Below are positions 1-8,783 of a stretch of DNA of 64,000 nucleotides, piece after piece. Position 1 is the stretch's first letter; every line of letters begins with the position of its first letter. The notes under the pieces are model-generated. The model had not been told where the DNA came from, did not search any database, and saw nothing but the letters and a program-made list of their open reading frames with translations. The DNA is from Vulcanimicrobiota bacterium (GTDB lineage: Bacteria > Vulcanimicrobiota > Xenobia > Xenobiales > JADMJV01), in NCBI GenBank assembly GCA_017307785.1, contig JAFKGI010000023.1:54818-118817 (forward strand), given 5' to 3'. A program made the translations under genes and the position numbers.

Positions 1-210
1 AATCCCTACGTCGGCCCCGCGAGCGGCCTGGGCGTTGTCCTGGGTGGTCAGCACCCCGTAACGCTGGGCTAAGAATTCTAAACGGTGAGCCTGCGGGTCG
101 GCACAGGTGATGTGGCCGGGCTGTACCAGTTCGCGTTGCAGCAAACCTTTGATCATGGCTTCCGCCATCACTCCGCTACCAATGAATGCGAGCTTTTTAT
201 CTTGTGTCAT
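1..210 (-). CDS. proC: Pyrroline-5-carboxylate reductase, 5' part (runs off the left edge)
   Basis: Reading the minus strand from the ATG at 210 gives 70 codons open to the window edge, beginning MTQDKKLAFIGSGVMAEAMI. The glycine-rich Rossmann loop GSGVMAEAMIKG and the following strand ending in CADP are typical of the NAD(P)H-binding domain of ProC, which carries out the last step of proline synthesis in the cytoplasm. Only the N-terminal quarter of the usual ~270-residue protein is present because the window ends. The start faces away from the crtI-like operon, so the 104 bases between them hold divergent control signals. Identification by motif is good; the catalytic dimer domain cannot be seen. 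Confidence 0.85.
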   Translation of the reverse strand, partial: MTQDKKLAFIGSGVMAEAMIKGLLQRELVQPGHITCADPQAHRLEFLAQRYGVLTTQDNAQAARGADVGI

Positions 211-266
211 GGGGGTCGCCTTCTGCGACGAGTGGCAGGAACCTGGCTTCTTTGCAGAATGGCCTA

Positions 267-290
267 CCCGACGAGCCATTGCTCGACGGG
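267..290. promoter_or_regulatory. Imperfect inverted repeat between proC and the desaturase operon
   Basis: Arms CCCGACGAGC and GCTCGACGGG (one mismatch, 4-base loop) lie midway between the divergent starts of proC and the first desaturase gene. It could be an operator or an mRNA hairpin upstream of the GGAGG at 306-310 that serves the GTG start at 315. No factor can be named. Confidence 0.35.
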
Positions 291-314
291 GACTCATTTC
301 TTGCTGGAGGCTAA

Positions 315-1823
315 GTGTCAAAGCATGTAGTGATAATCGGCGCTGGTCCGGGAGGCCTGGCGGCTGCATTGCAGCTGGCCAACTCCGGTCTAAGAGTCAC
401 CGTTTTAGAGCGTCAAGGATATGTAGGGGGTCGCACTTCGGCCCTGCACGACCAGGGCTTCACCTTTGATCGCGGACCCACGTTTTTTCTCTATCCACGG
501 ATTCTTCAGGAAATTTTTGCCAGCATCGGGCGAGATCTCTACAAAGAAATCCCCATGAAGCGGCTCGATCCGCAGTATCGTCTGGCCTTCGCGGATGGAG
601 GTCGCATCGACGCCACCCCCGATGTGGCCAAACTGAAGCAAGAAGTGGCTCGCATCTGCCCGCGCGATGCCGAGGCGGTTGAAGCCTTTCTACGCGATAA
701 CCGCACCAAGTTGGACCGTTTCGCCCCCATCTTGGAGAACGAGTTTCCTTGTTGGAAGTCGTTGTTCACGCCGCAGATGCTCAGCCTTCTTCCTCTGCTC
801 AAGGTCCATCGCTCCCTGGAGCAGGATTTGCGCAGCTACTTCAGCGATCCGCGCGTGCGCCTGTCCTTTAGCTTTCAGAGCAAATACCTGGGCATGTCGC
901 CCTTCCAATGCCCCAGTCTCTTCACCATTCTGAGTTTCCTGGAATACGAATACGGCGTCTTCCATCCCATGGGCGGCTGCAACTACGTCTCCGTGCGCAT
1001 GGCCGAGATCGCCAAAGAGATGGGCGTCGACATCCGCCTCAACGAAGATGTGCGCGAACTGCGTTTCCAGGGGCGGCGCGTCACCGGCGTGGTCACCGAG
1101 CGGGGGGTCTACGACACCGACGCCATCGTCATCAACGCCGACTTTTCGCGGGCCATGCTGCGTCTGGTGCCCGAGTCGCTCAGACCCACCTGGAAGAACA
1201 GCAAGTTGGGCAAGACCAAGTTCAGTTGCTCGACCTACATGCTTTACCTCGGGGTCAAGGGCGAGGTGGACACGCCCCACCACGTGATTTACTTCTCCTC
1301 GGACTACGAGCAGAATCTCAAGGACATCACCAACAATTACCGACTCTCTCCCGACCCCTCGTTCTACCTGCAGAATGCCTGCGTGACCGACCCCGGACTG
1401 GCTCCGCCCGGTTGCTCGGCCCTCTACTGCTTGATCCCGGTGCCTCACCTCCATCCCAACCTGGACTGGAAAACCGAGGCCCCCAAGCTGCGCAAGGTCG
1501 CCTTCGAGCAGATGGCCCGACTGGGACTCAAGGATCTGGAAAAGCGGATCGTGGTGGAGCATCAGTACACTCCCGACGATTGGGAGGCCATGGAGATCCA
1601 CCGCGGCGCCACCTTCAGCATGGCCCATACCTTGGACCAGATGCTCTTCTTGCGGCCCCAGAATCATTACAAGGATCTGGACGGCGTCTACCTGGTCGGT
1701 GGCAGCACCCATCCGGGCAGCGGCCTGCCCGTCATCTATAGTTCGGCCCGTATCACTTGTCGGGCTCTCACGCGTGACCTCGGCGCCGTCTGGCGCGAGG
1801 AATCTCAACTGGCGAAGGTATGA
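315..1823 (+). CDS. Phytoene desaturase (CrtI)-type FAD oxidoreductase, first copy
   Basis: A 502-residue flavoprotein. The start is GTG at 315, preceded by GGAGG at 306-310. The N-terminus has the dinucleotide-binding motif GAGPGGLAAA followed by the GGRTSALHDQGFTFDRGPT stretch of the CrtI/CrtN/CrtO superfamily. The C-terminus has the second FAD signature GVYLVGGSTHPGSGLP. Family members desaturate, isomerise or oxidise carotenoids at the membrane. The sequence does not decide between a C40 phytoene desaturase, a C30 diapophytoene desaturase, or a ketolase/oxygenase-type paralogue. A second family member follows after 10 bases, so the two are almost certainly co-transcribed and act on successive steps. 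No phytoene/squalene synthase is in the window. Confidence 0.85.
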   Translation: MSKHVVIIGAGPGGLAAALQLANSGLRVTVLERQGYVGGRTSALHDQGFTFDRGPTFFLYPRILQEIFASIGRDLYKEIPMKRLDPQYRLAFADGGRIDATPDVAKLKQEVARICPRDAEAVEAFLRDNRTKLDRFAPILENEFPCWKSLFTPQMLSLLPLLKVHRSLEQDLRSYFSDPRVRLSFSFQSKYLGMSPFQCPSLFTILSFLEYEYGVFHPMGGCNYVSVRMAEIAKEMGVDIRLNEDVRELRFQGRRVTGVVTERGVYDTDAIVINADFSRAMLRLVPESLRPTWKNSKLGKTKFSCSTYMLYLGVKGEVDTPHHVIYFSSDYEQNLKDITNNYRLSPDPSFYLQNACVTDPGLAPPGCSALYCLIPVPHLHPNLDWKTEAPKLRKVAFEQMARLGLKDLEKRIVVEHQYTPDDWEAMEIHRGATFSMAHTLDQMLFLRPQNHYKDLDGVYLVGGSTHPGSGLPVIYSSARITCRALTRDLGAVWREESQLAKV

Positions 1824-1833
1824 GGACCAAACT

Positions 1834-3363
1834 ATGAATCAGGTTGTTGTAATCGGATCCGGATTGGCCGGACTGGCCAGCGCCACCGTTTTGGCCGCGC
1901 GCGGCTATCAGGTGACGGTGCTCGAGAAGAATGAGTGGACCGGTGGCAAAGCCGCGGTCCTCCAGGAGCAGGGTTTCCGCTTCGACATGGGCCCCACCAT
2001 TCTGACCATTCCTTCGGTGCTCAAGCGCATCTTTGCCGAAGCCGGCATCGACATCGAGCAGCGTCTCAATCTGGTGCGACTCGACCCCCAGTGGCGTTGC
2101 TTCTTTGATGACAACAGTCGGCTCGACCTGGTGGAAAATCCCGAGCAGATGGCCGAGCACCTGCGTCAGTTCAGCAAGCATCAGGGGGATGTGCAGGGCT
2201 ACCACGACTTCCTGACCGTGTCCGAAGCCCTCAACGCCATTTCGCAGCGTTACTTCTTCTGGCGCCCGGTCGGCGGCTTGATGGACATTCTCGACCCTCA
2301 GAGCTGGTTTACCGTCAAGGGCTGGAAAGACTTCATGCGCATCCGCCCCGGCAAGACCGTCTTCAATACCGTGCGCAGTCACATCAAAGACGAACGGGTG
2401 GCCCAGATGCTGGACCATTTCGTGCAGTATGTCGGTTCCTCGCCGGAAGAGTCTCCGGCCGTGCTCTGTGGCATTGCCCACATGCAGACCGACGAGGGCG
2501 TCTGGTATCCGATGGGCGGCACCCGGGCCGTTCCGGTGGCTCTGCGCAAGCTTTCCGAAGAATTGGGCGTGCAGTTTCGCACCGGCGCTCGCGTCAAATC
2601 CATCGCTCTCAATGGCGACGCCGTGCGTGGGGTGGTGCTCGAAGATGGCGAAGAAATCGCCTGCAACGCGGTGGTGTCCAACATGGACGCGGTGCGCACG
2701 TTCCGGGAACTGTTACCGCCCAGCAATTTCGTGGACAAGTTCGAAAAAGCCCGAAAGTATACGCCGGCCTGTTCGGGTGTGGTGCTCTACCTGGGCCTCA
2801 AGAAGCGCTACCCGCAACTGCTGCATCACGACTTCGTGTTCTCGCGCAGCCCCGAGGAAGAGTTCGACTACATCTACAAAAAAGGCATCCCCGCCCCCGA
2901 CCCCAGTCTCTATCTGGCGGCGCCCGCCATCACCGAGCCCGAGGTCGCACCGGAAGGCGGTGAAGCTCTCTACGTCTTGGCCCACACGCCCTATCTACGG
3001 CCCGGTCAAGACTGGTCCAAGATGTTCCCGGAATACCGCAAGGTCATCCTCGACAAGCTCAAGCGCACCTGCGATATGCCGGACCTGGAAGAGAACATCG
3101 TCTTCGAAGCTCACCTCACCCCCCAGGATATCCACGACCGCTACGCGGTGCTCAACGGCGCCATCTACGGTCTGGCCAGCCACGGCAACATGGGCGCCTT
3201 CAAGCCGAGCAACAAGACCTCCATCAAGGGTCTTTACCTGGCCGGCGGCGCCGCCCATCCAGGACCGGGCATGCCGATGGTGCTGATGTCGGGCTGGATT
3301 GCCGCCGACGCCGTGCACCAGGACGGTGTGGTGGCGCCGGAGCGCAAGACCGCTTCCGTCTAG
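1834..3363 (+). CDS. Phytoene desaturase (CrtI)-type FAD oxidoreductase, second copy
   Basis: 509 residues from the ATG at 1834 (an upstream in-frame start would sit inside the first gene). GAGG overlaps the stop of the preceding gene and acts as ribosome-binding site. It has the N-terminal FAD loop GSGLAGLASA, the family block GGKAAVLQEQGFRFDMGPT, and the C-terminal GLYLAGGAAHPGPGMP. It is clearly paralogous to the gene before it but well diverged, so the pair probably has different substrates or reactions (for instance desaturation followed by a later desaturation, isomerisation or ketolation). It ends four bases before the convergent amidase gene. The exact carotenoid reaction cannot be assigned. 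Confidence 0.85.
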   Translation: MNQVVVIGSGLAGLASATVLAARGYQVTVLEKNEWTGGKAAVLQEQGFRFDMGPTILTIPSVLKRIFAEAGIDIEQRLNLVRLDPQWRCFFDDNSRLDLVENPEQMAEHLRQFSKHQGDVQGYHDFLTVSEALNAISQRYFFWRPVGGLMDILDPQSWFTVKGWKDFMRIRPGKTVFNTVRSHIKDERVAQMLDHFVQYVGSSPEESPAVLCGIAHMQTDEGVWYPMGGTRAVPVALRKLSEELGVQFRTGARVKSIALNGDAVRGVVLEDGEEIACNAVVSNMDAVRTFRELLPPSNFVDKFEKARKYTPACSGVVLYLGLKKRYPQLLHHDFVFSRSPEEEFDYIYKKGIPAPDPSLYLAAPAITEPEVAPEGGEALYVLAHTPYLRPGQDWSKMFPEYRKVILDKLKRTCDMPDLEENIVFEAHLTPQDIHDRYAVLNGAIYGLASHGNMGAFKPSNKTSIKGLYLAGGAAHPGPGMPMVLMSGWIAADAVHQDGVVAPERKTASV

Positions 3364-3366
3364 GGT

Positions 3367-5001
3367 CTACTTGCGCTTGGCGGCGGCCATGTACTTGCCC
3401 AACGCCTCGCACAGGAGCTCGGCAATCTTCTGACGGATCTCCGGGGTGGCCAGCAGGCGGCCCTCGGTCGGGTTGGTTAAGAAGGCGGTTTCCACCAGCA
3501 CGGCCGGCATACTGGTCAGCCGCAGCACGGCGAAGCTGTTGCGAATGGTTCCGTCCTGCTCGAACCCGAGCCGGTCGTCGAGCACGTCCAGATACTGGGC
3601 CAGCGCCTGGTCTTCTTGCTTATACCAGTAGATGGCCGAACCGCGCGAGCTGGTCGAGACGCTGGCATTGCAGTGGACGCTGACGAACAGGTCGGACTGG
3701 TTGTTGTTGGCCACGTCGGCGCGCGCCTTCAGTTCCATCAGGTCCGGGGAACCGGCGTAGGTGACGTCGCGGTCGGTGGTGCGCGTCATATCAACCTTCC
3801 AGCCCTGCTTCTGGAGAATGTCGCGCATGCGCAGGCAGATATCCAGAGTCACGTCCTTCTCCCAGACTCCCAGGGCCCGGTTGGTGCAGCCCGGGTCGCC
3901 GCCGCCGTGGCCGGGGTCGAGCACGATGCTGCCGGATGCACCATAGGAGCCCGCCATGCTGGCCGTGCCGGCCGCTTCCACCGGTTTCAGTCCGGCGGCC
4001 AGTTTCAAATGCAGGCTGTTAGGGGTGTCCGGGTTTTGATAGAACTCGAAGCCCTGCCCTTCGGCCAGCACCGCTTCATAGCGAGAGACGGGGAAGTTGG
4101 CCGTCTTGAGAACGCGGACTCCGTTCACGGTGGAGTTGGTGGCGGGAAACTCCACCTTCAGCGTGCGCGAGCTCGAGTCCAGTGTCCAGAAAAATTGGGT
4201 GCCGCGGTCGAGCACGAACTCGATGTCGCGAGTGCCGTCGGCAGCCGGCACGTCTTTCACATCTTGCAAGGTGGCCTGTTGAGTGGCCGAGACAAACTGG
4301 CGGGGCTCTGGAGAGACGAGAATCTCGCGCGTCAGGCCAAATTTCACCTTGGCCGTCCAAAACGGCTGAAATCGATAGACAGCCACCAGCGGCACGCCCG
4401 GCTTATCGCCACCCAGGACCTCCACGTCCGCTTCGCCCATGCGGAACTTGCGCTCGGCGCGGTCCCAGGCCGCTTCGGCGATTTCCACGCGGATCTGGCC
4501 CTGCTCGGGTTCCGTGGCCACGAACTTGAGCGGCGCCGAAGTCACCATCTTTAACTCCAGTGAATCGGGCGTGGAAGGACCAAAATCGGTGACCAGACTG
4601 GCCAGCTGGTATCCTTCGGCCACCGGATAAGCGCGTAGCCCGATGGCCTCAAAAAGCGCCAGGGGCTCCATGGAAGCGGCGGGCTCGGTGAAGAACATGC
4701 CGGGAGCTTCCAGTTCCTGCCCGTTGCGCGTGTAGACGCCCGCCCCGTCGCTCCAATAAGTCTGCCGCCCGGGCAAAAACACGTAGAGGGTGCGACCGCT
4801 GCTCGACACCTGCACCTGGGCCGAAGTTGCCTGGATCAGCGCCAGCACCTGAGGATCGGCCAGATTGAGGGCCGCTTTCCCCTGCACGGTGGTGGGTTGA
4901 AAGTGATACTCCTGACCGCGAAAAGTGGCATGAAATGGAGCCTGCGCCCATACGGGCAGGGCGGAGCATAGCAAGATCAACAAAAACAAGAGCTGGCGCA
5001 T
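3367..5001 (-). CDS. Secreted N-acetylmuramoyl-L-alanine amidase (AmiC-like, Amidase_3)
   Basis: 544 residues with a clear signal peptide (MRQLLFLLILLCSALPVWAQ). About 340 residues of beta-rich N-terminal sequence resemble copper-amine-oxidase/AMIN-type wall-targeting modules. The C-terminal zinc amidase domain runs from about residue 355. Zinc ligands are H365 in DPGHGG, E381 in WEKDV and H443 in SVHCNA, and the catalytic E504 is in LVETAFLTN, all intact. The enzyme should cleave the amide between muramic acid and the stem peptide in the periplasm, in cell separation or wall remodelling. The gene is monocistronic as far as can be seen. The catalytic assignment is firm; the function of the long N-terminal half is inferred. 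Confidence 0.9.
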   Translation of the reverse strand: MRQLLFLLILLCSALPVWAQAPFHATFRGQEYHFQPTTVQGKAALNLADPQVLALIQATSAQVQVSSSGRTLYVFLPGRQTYWSDGAGVYTRNGQELEAPGMFFTEPAASMEPLALFEAIGLRAYPVAEGYQLASLVTDFGPSTPDSLELKMVTSAPLKFVATEPEQGQIRVEIAEAAWDRAERKFRMGEADVEVLGGDKPGVPLVAVYRFQPFWTAKVKFGLTREILVSPEPRQFVSATQQATLQDVKDVPAADGTRDIEFVLDRGTQFFWTLDSSSRTLKVEFPATNSTVNGVRVLKTANFPVSRYEAVLAEGQGFEFYQNPDTPNSLHLKLAAGLKPVEAAGTASMAGSYGASGSIVLDPGHGGGDPGCTNRALGVWEKDVTLDICLRMRDILQKQGWKVDMTRTTDRDVTYAGSPDLMELKARADVANNNQSDLFVSVHCNASVSTSSRGSAIYWYKQEDQALAQYLDVLDDRLGFEQDGTIRNSFAVLRLTSMPAVLVETAFLTNPTEGRLLATPEIRQKIAELLCEALGKYMAAAKRK

Positions 5002-5094
5002 TGAACCCCTGTTCGTACCGAGACATGAGCTTCCTGTCGCTCACCTGTTCCCCCCAACGCCAGCCAGGGGCCGCCGCGCCTCGCCAGCCCAGGT

Positions 5095-5772
5095 TTAGCG
5101 GACTGAGGCGCGCAGCAGCACTTTCCAGCCGTTGCGCGCGCGCACCGCTTCGCCGACCAGTTCGGCCACGGGACCAAACATGCCGTCGCTGTTCATTTCT
5201 TCCACCAGTTGCAGACGGGCGGCCTTCCGGGTGGCCAGCTCGAGAACTCGGGAGTAAGCCTCGCAGGCTCGGGCAAAGAGCTCCCGGCGCTCGCTGGCAA
5301 TGCTTAGCAGTGCCTGGTCGCAAATCGTGCGAGCGCAATCATAGACCAGGAAGTCCGCGAAAGGATTGTTGTGCCAAAAGTATTCGGAAGTCAGGTAGCA
5401 GCGTTCATGATCGCTGCAGCCGGTCGACTCTCCGCCTGACGTATGGAAGCCGCGCGAGCGCAGATAGAGATTGGCCACCTGGCACGCGGTCTGATCGGAA
5501 GCAACCTCCAACAGCAGCGGCTCGATATTGGACGCGTCCAGCAAGGCCACCGAGCGGTCCAGAGAGCGCAGCACGCCAGCCCATTCTTCTTCCGCAAAAA
5601 GTGCCTCCACGATGGTGATGACCTTCCGTCGCCGAACCTCTCGCAAGTCGGTTTCGAGAGTGGGCTGGAATGGCAAATTGCCGGTGCGATGACCAATCTG
5701 CGCTAACAGTAACTGTCGCAGCTCGGGCCCGTGGGCCGTGCAAGTTTCTTTGGAAAGTAAAGTGGTAGCCAT
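5095..5772 (-). CDS. Unknown cytoplasmic protein, 225 residues
   Basis: I do not recognise a family. The protein is soluble, mostly predicted alpha-helical, without signal peptide or membrane segment. It contains a Cys/His-bearing patch (GCSDHERCYLTSEYFWHN) near residues 118-135 and a short acidic segment, LFAEEEW. No Shine-Dalgarno is visible, and a TATACT hexamer ends only six bases before the ATG, so translation from a leaderless mRNA is likely. Downstream on the same strand is the amidase, about 93 bases away. Upstream lies a tandem pair of ~260-bp repeats. Existence as a gene is supported by the promoter-start geometry and sustained coding character. Confidence 0.6.
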   Translation of the reverse strand: MATTLLSKETCTAHGPELRQLLLAQIGHRTGNLPFQPTLETDLREVRRRKVITIVEALFAEEEWAGVLRSLDRSVALLDASNIEPLLLEVASDQTACQVANLYLRSRGFHTSGGESTGCSDHERCYLTSEYFWHNNPFADFLVYDCARTICDQALLSIASERRELFARACEAYSRVLELATRKAARLQLVEEMNSDGMFGPVAELVGEAVRARNGWKVLLRASVR

Positions 5773-5778
5773 AAGAGT

Positions 5779-5784
5779 AGTATA
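5779..5784 (-). promoter_or_regulatory. -10 box implying a leaderless transcript
   Basis: Reading the minus strand, TATACT ends six bases before the ATG at 5772. A transcription start 6-8 bases downstream of such a -10 element would fall on or next to the initiation codon. The -35 region is not a good consensus match; a run of T lies there. Confidence 0.5.
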
Positions 5785-5860
5785 ATCGGGCTAAGGAAAA
5801 AACTCGCGTACGGTTTGCGTAAGTTTTTCGGCGCCTCGTTGGCCGGGGAGCCCCGAATAC

Positions 5861-6121
5861 TCCGTTCTGCGCTTGTTTCCGTCGGAAAAAGGAGAGAAGG
5901 GGAACGAGGGGAGGTGGAGAGAGCTCAGCAATGGGCGCTTGCTTTCGGTGCCTCGCCTCAGCTTTTCGCACGTCGATTTTTAAGATGGAGTCTGGCTCAG
6001 GATCAACCCAACTCTAAAAACTTCACAAGCCAAAAGTCGGCCTTACCGCGCAGACCGTCTCCTGCTCCCCACTTCCCCCTGGTCCCCCTTCCGGGACCAG
6101 CAAACGCAGTACGCGGTAGAC
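5861..6121. repeat. Quasi-palindromic ~260-bp element, copy A
   Basis: First of two head-to-tail copies with a 261-base period. It begins TCCGTTCTGCG, has a purine-rich left third, a central segment containing GGAGTCTGGCTCAGG, a pyrimidine-rich right third and a terminal stem-loop CTGGTCCC/GGGACCAG. The right terminal repeat is degenerate (CGCAGTACGCGG). The two tracts are complementary in bulk, so the whole unit can fold on itself. It lies in the 640-base gap between two minus-strand genes. A related pair is at 52.3-53.1 kb. Confidence 0.8.
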
Positions 6122-6378
6122 TCCGTTCTGCGGTTGTTTCCGTCGGAAAAGGGGAGAAGGGGAGCGGGGGAAGGTGGAGAGAGCGGAGCAACAGGCGCTT
6201 GCTTTCGGTGCCTCGGCTCGGCTTTGCCGCATATCGATTCTTTAGGATGGAGTCTGGCTCAGGATCAACCCAACTCTAAAAACATCACAAGCGAAAAGTC
6301 GGCCTTACCGCGCAGACCGTCTCCTGCTCCCCACTTCCCCCTGGTCCCCCTTCCGGGACCAGCAAGCGCAGAACGGAG
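6122..6378. repeat. Quasi-palindromic ~260-bp element, copy B
   Basis: Near-identical to copy A and better preserved. It is bounded by perfect 11-base inverted terminal repeats, TCCGTTCTGCG at 6122-6132 and CGCAGAACGGA at 6368-6378. An internal hairpin CTGGTCCC...GGGACCAG precedes the right end. It lies about 36 bases from the stop codon of the TPR/HD-GYP gene. No open reading frame here looks coding. Structure and size fit a miniature inverted-repeat element or a structured RNA unit. Confidence 0.8.
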
Positions 6379-6414
6379 GGGGCGAGCGAAGGCTCTCCAG
6401 CCCAACGGGGCCCT

Positions 6415-8715
6415 TTAGTGGGGGAGAGCGGTCAGTCCCCAGGAATCGCTGACCGAGTCGCGCTGGCGGCCCGCAATGGCCTGCCAGTTCTCTTCCATCG
6501 AGGGCAGGATGTGGTTGCCTGACTCATCCATCTCGGCCGGAGTGGGCAGTTCCAGGATGAATTCGTTGGTGTCGGCCACCTCGGCGAATTCTTCCAGCAG
6601 CACGGGGTTGAAGAAGGCTCCGGACTCTTTGCGCATGATGTTGAGCGCTTCCTGATAGCTGAAAGCCCGGCGATAAGGCCGGTTGGTGGTGAGCGCGTCG
6701 AAGAAGTCGGCGATGCCGATGATCTGGGCCTCGAAGGGGATATCGTCGCCGGCCAGGCCGTCCGGATAGCCCTTGCCGTTCCACTTCTCGTGGTGAAAGC
6801 GCACGATGGGCATGACCTGAGGCCAGGGAAACTCCACTTCCTTGAGAGCTTCCCAGCCGATGATGGGGTGGCGCTTGATCAAGTCGTATTCCGCGTCGTC
6901 GAGCTTGCCCGGCTTATTGAGCACGTGCTCGGGAATGCCGATCTTGCCTACGTCGTGCAGGAGCCCGCCCATTTCAATGCCTTCTACCTGATCATCCGGC
7001 AGGCCGATATAGCGGGCCAGCATGGCGCCGATGGTGGCCACGCGCCAGCTGTGATAGCGAGTGTATTGATCGCGGGCGTCAAGCAGCGACGCCAGGGTGC
7101 GCACAATGCTCTTGAACAGCTCTTTGCGCTGCTCGATGAAAGACTGTAGCTCGATGCCGGTCTGAGCGTGGGTGATGCCCACCGTGGCCAGCAGCTGCAG
7201 GGTGGCAAAGCGGCTGATGTCGGCTTCCGAGTCCGGCCGCAATTCGGTGGCTTTGCGGAACAGCTGCAGAGCCTGCTCGTACTGGCGGCGGTATGAGGCG
7301 ACGGCGCCGCTGGTAAAGAAGTTGAGGGCGTTGTCTCCGTGCACCTGGGCCGCCCGCTGATAGCTCTCGATGGCCCGGTCGTAGTCATTGAGCTGGAACA
7401 TGGTGGCGCCCAGGTAATAGTGAGCTTCGGCTTCGCGAGGATTGCGGTCGAGCACTTCGGCAAACTGTTTCTTGGCCTGATCCAGCTGCTTCTTCTGAAA
7501 GTGGGCCATGCCCAGGGCCGTCAAAGTCTTGACGTCGTTCGGGTTCTGCTGGAGTGCGTGGTGAAAGCACTCGATGGCTTCCTCGACCTGCTCGCAGGCC
7601 AGACAGGCTTTGCCCAGCGTATAGCGGGCGTAGGCGTGCCCGGGAGCCAATTCTAAGCATTTGCGTAGCGGCCCGATGGCCTGCATATATTTCTTCAGGC
7701 CCGACTGCAGCACGCCCAGCACGTAATAAGCTTCGGCTTCAGAAGGATCGAGTTCTACCGTCTTTTGCAAATGGCGAATGGCCGATGGAGAACGTCCCAG
7801 GTTCTTGAACAGCATTCCCAGAGAAAAGTGCGCCTGCTTGGACTCCGGGTCGATTCCCACCGCTTTTTCGAAGGCCTCGACGGCCTCGTCCATGCGGAAC
7901 TGCTCTTCATAGCAGCGACCCATGCCCATCCAGCTCTCGGGGGCGTTGGGACGGATGCTGGCGGCTTTCTTGAAATGATTGGTGGCCAGTTCGTATTGCT
8001 GGATTTTCAGATTGGCTTCACCGGATTGCTGGTGCGCCTTGAAATACCCAGGCTTGTCGACCAGCGCCTTGGTAAAGCAGCTGATAGCTTGCGGGATACG
8101 GCCCATCTCGAGAAGACACTGACCCAGAAGAAAGTTGCCATAGGGATCGCGAGGGCGATATTCCAGCAGTTTTTGCAGGTCGGGACCGGCCAGCTTGACC
8201 CGGCCCAGCATCCGGTTGGCTCGCGTTCGGTAATAAAGAGCCTTCTCAAAATGAGGATTGCCCACGATCACTTCACTCAGGTAGTGAATGGATGCTTCGG
8301 TCTTGCCTAAGAGGAGATGGGCAATGCCCAGATTGTAGCTTTTAAAGATACTTTTATCTTTGGCGTCGTCGTAGCGCTCCCAGGCTCCCAGCGTGCCGCG
8401 AATCAGGCTCTGGCGCGTGTAGTCGATGCCGTCCAGGCATAACTCGCCGTCGCTATCGGTGATTCTTTCCCAGGTGCGAATGGCCGTGTCCCAATTGGAA
8501 AGGCGACTGTAGGCGCATCCCAGCTCGAAAGCGGCCTGATTCATGCTCGGATCGAGAGAAAGTCCCTTTTCCAGCACGCGCAGCGAATTGTGCCAGTCTT
8601 CGCCGGCCAGATAAACTCGTCCCAGCTCGTAATAAGGCTTCGGATCGCTCGGATTGTCCGAGATCTGCTTTTCCAGCGCGCGGATCCGTGAGTCTTCGCC
8701 AGGCAATCTAGACAC
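6415..8715 (-). CDS. TPR-repeat protein with C-terminal HD-GYP domain (probable c-di-GMP phosphodiesterase)
   Basis: 766 residues from the GTG at 8715, chosen because GAGG lies a few bases upstream; a TTG eight codons earlier is a weaker alternative. About a dozen TPR units fill roughly residues 15-500. They are followed by an HD-GYP domain with HDVGKIG (H587-D588), HHEKWNGKGYP and the IADFFDALTTNRPYR block, all canonical. HD-GYP enzymes hydrolyse cyclic di-GMP in the cytoplasm. The long TPR array should bind a partner and localise or gate the activity. There is no receiver domain. The next gene upstream on this strand is the pseudo-rhomboid, and two repeat elements abut the 3' end. Domain calls are firm; the partner is unknown. 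Confidence 0.88.
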   Translation of the reverse strand: MSRLPGEDSRIRALEKQISDNPSDPKPYYELGRVYLAGEDWHNSLRVLEKGLSLDPSMNQAAFELGCAYSRLSNWDTAIRTWERITDSDGELCLDGIDYTRQSLIRGTLGAWERYDDAKDKSIFKSYNLGIAHLLLGKTEASIHYLSEVIVGNPHFEKALYYRTRANRMLGRVKLAGPDLQKLLEYRPRDPYGNFLLGQCLLEMGRIPQAISCFTKALVDKPGYFKAHQQSGEANLKIQQYELATNHFKKAASIRPNAPESWMGMGRCYEEQFRMDEAVEAFEKAVGIDPESKQAHFSLGMLFKNLGRSPSAIRHLQKTVELDPSEAEAYYVLGVLQSGLKKYMQAIGPLRKCLELAPGHAYARYTLGKACLACEQVEEAIECFHHALQQNPNDVKTLTALGMAHFQKKQLDQAKKQFAEVLDRNPREAEAHYYLGATMFQLNDYDRAIESYQRAAQVHGDNALNFFTSGAVASYRRQYEQALQLFRKATELRPDSEADISRFATLQLLATVGITHAQTGIELQSFIEQRKELFKSIVRTLASLLDARDQYTRYHSWRVATIGAMLARYIGLPDDQVEGIEMGGLLHDVGKIGIPEHVLNKPGKLDDAEYDLIKRHPIIGWEALKEVEFPWPQVMPIVRFHHEKWNGKGYPDGLAGDDIPFEAQIIGIADFFDALTTNRPYRRAFSYQEALNIMRKESGAFFNPVLLEEFAEVADTNEFILELPTPAEMDESGNHILPSMEENWQAIAGRQRDSVSDSWGLTALPH

Positions 8716-8783
8716 TGGAAGCCTCAAAATGCAATGCAACAGCCATCTTATTTAGTATCACGTCGGGATCGGACAAAGTCAAA

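Noticed and set aside
690..1808. 372-codon minus-strand frame opposite the first desaturase gene
   Set aside because: Mirror of a GC-rich gene in another frame; no family motif, and it contradicts the clear CrtI protein.
5800..6414. Short plus-strand frames in the repeat region as genes
   Set aside because: They run through terminal repeats and purine/pyrimidine tracts, differ between copies by frame-breaking changes and lack start signals.
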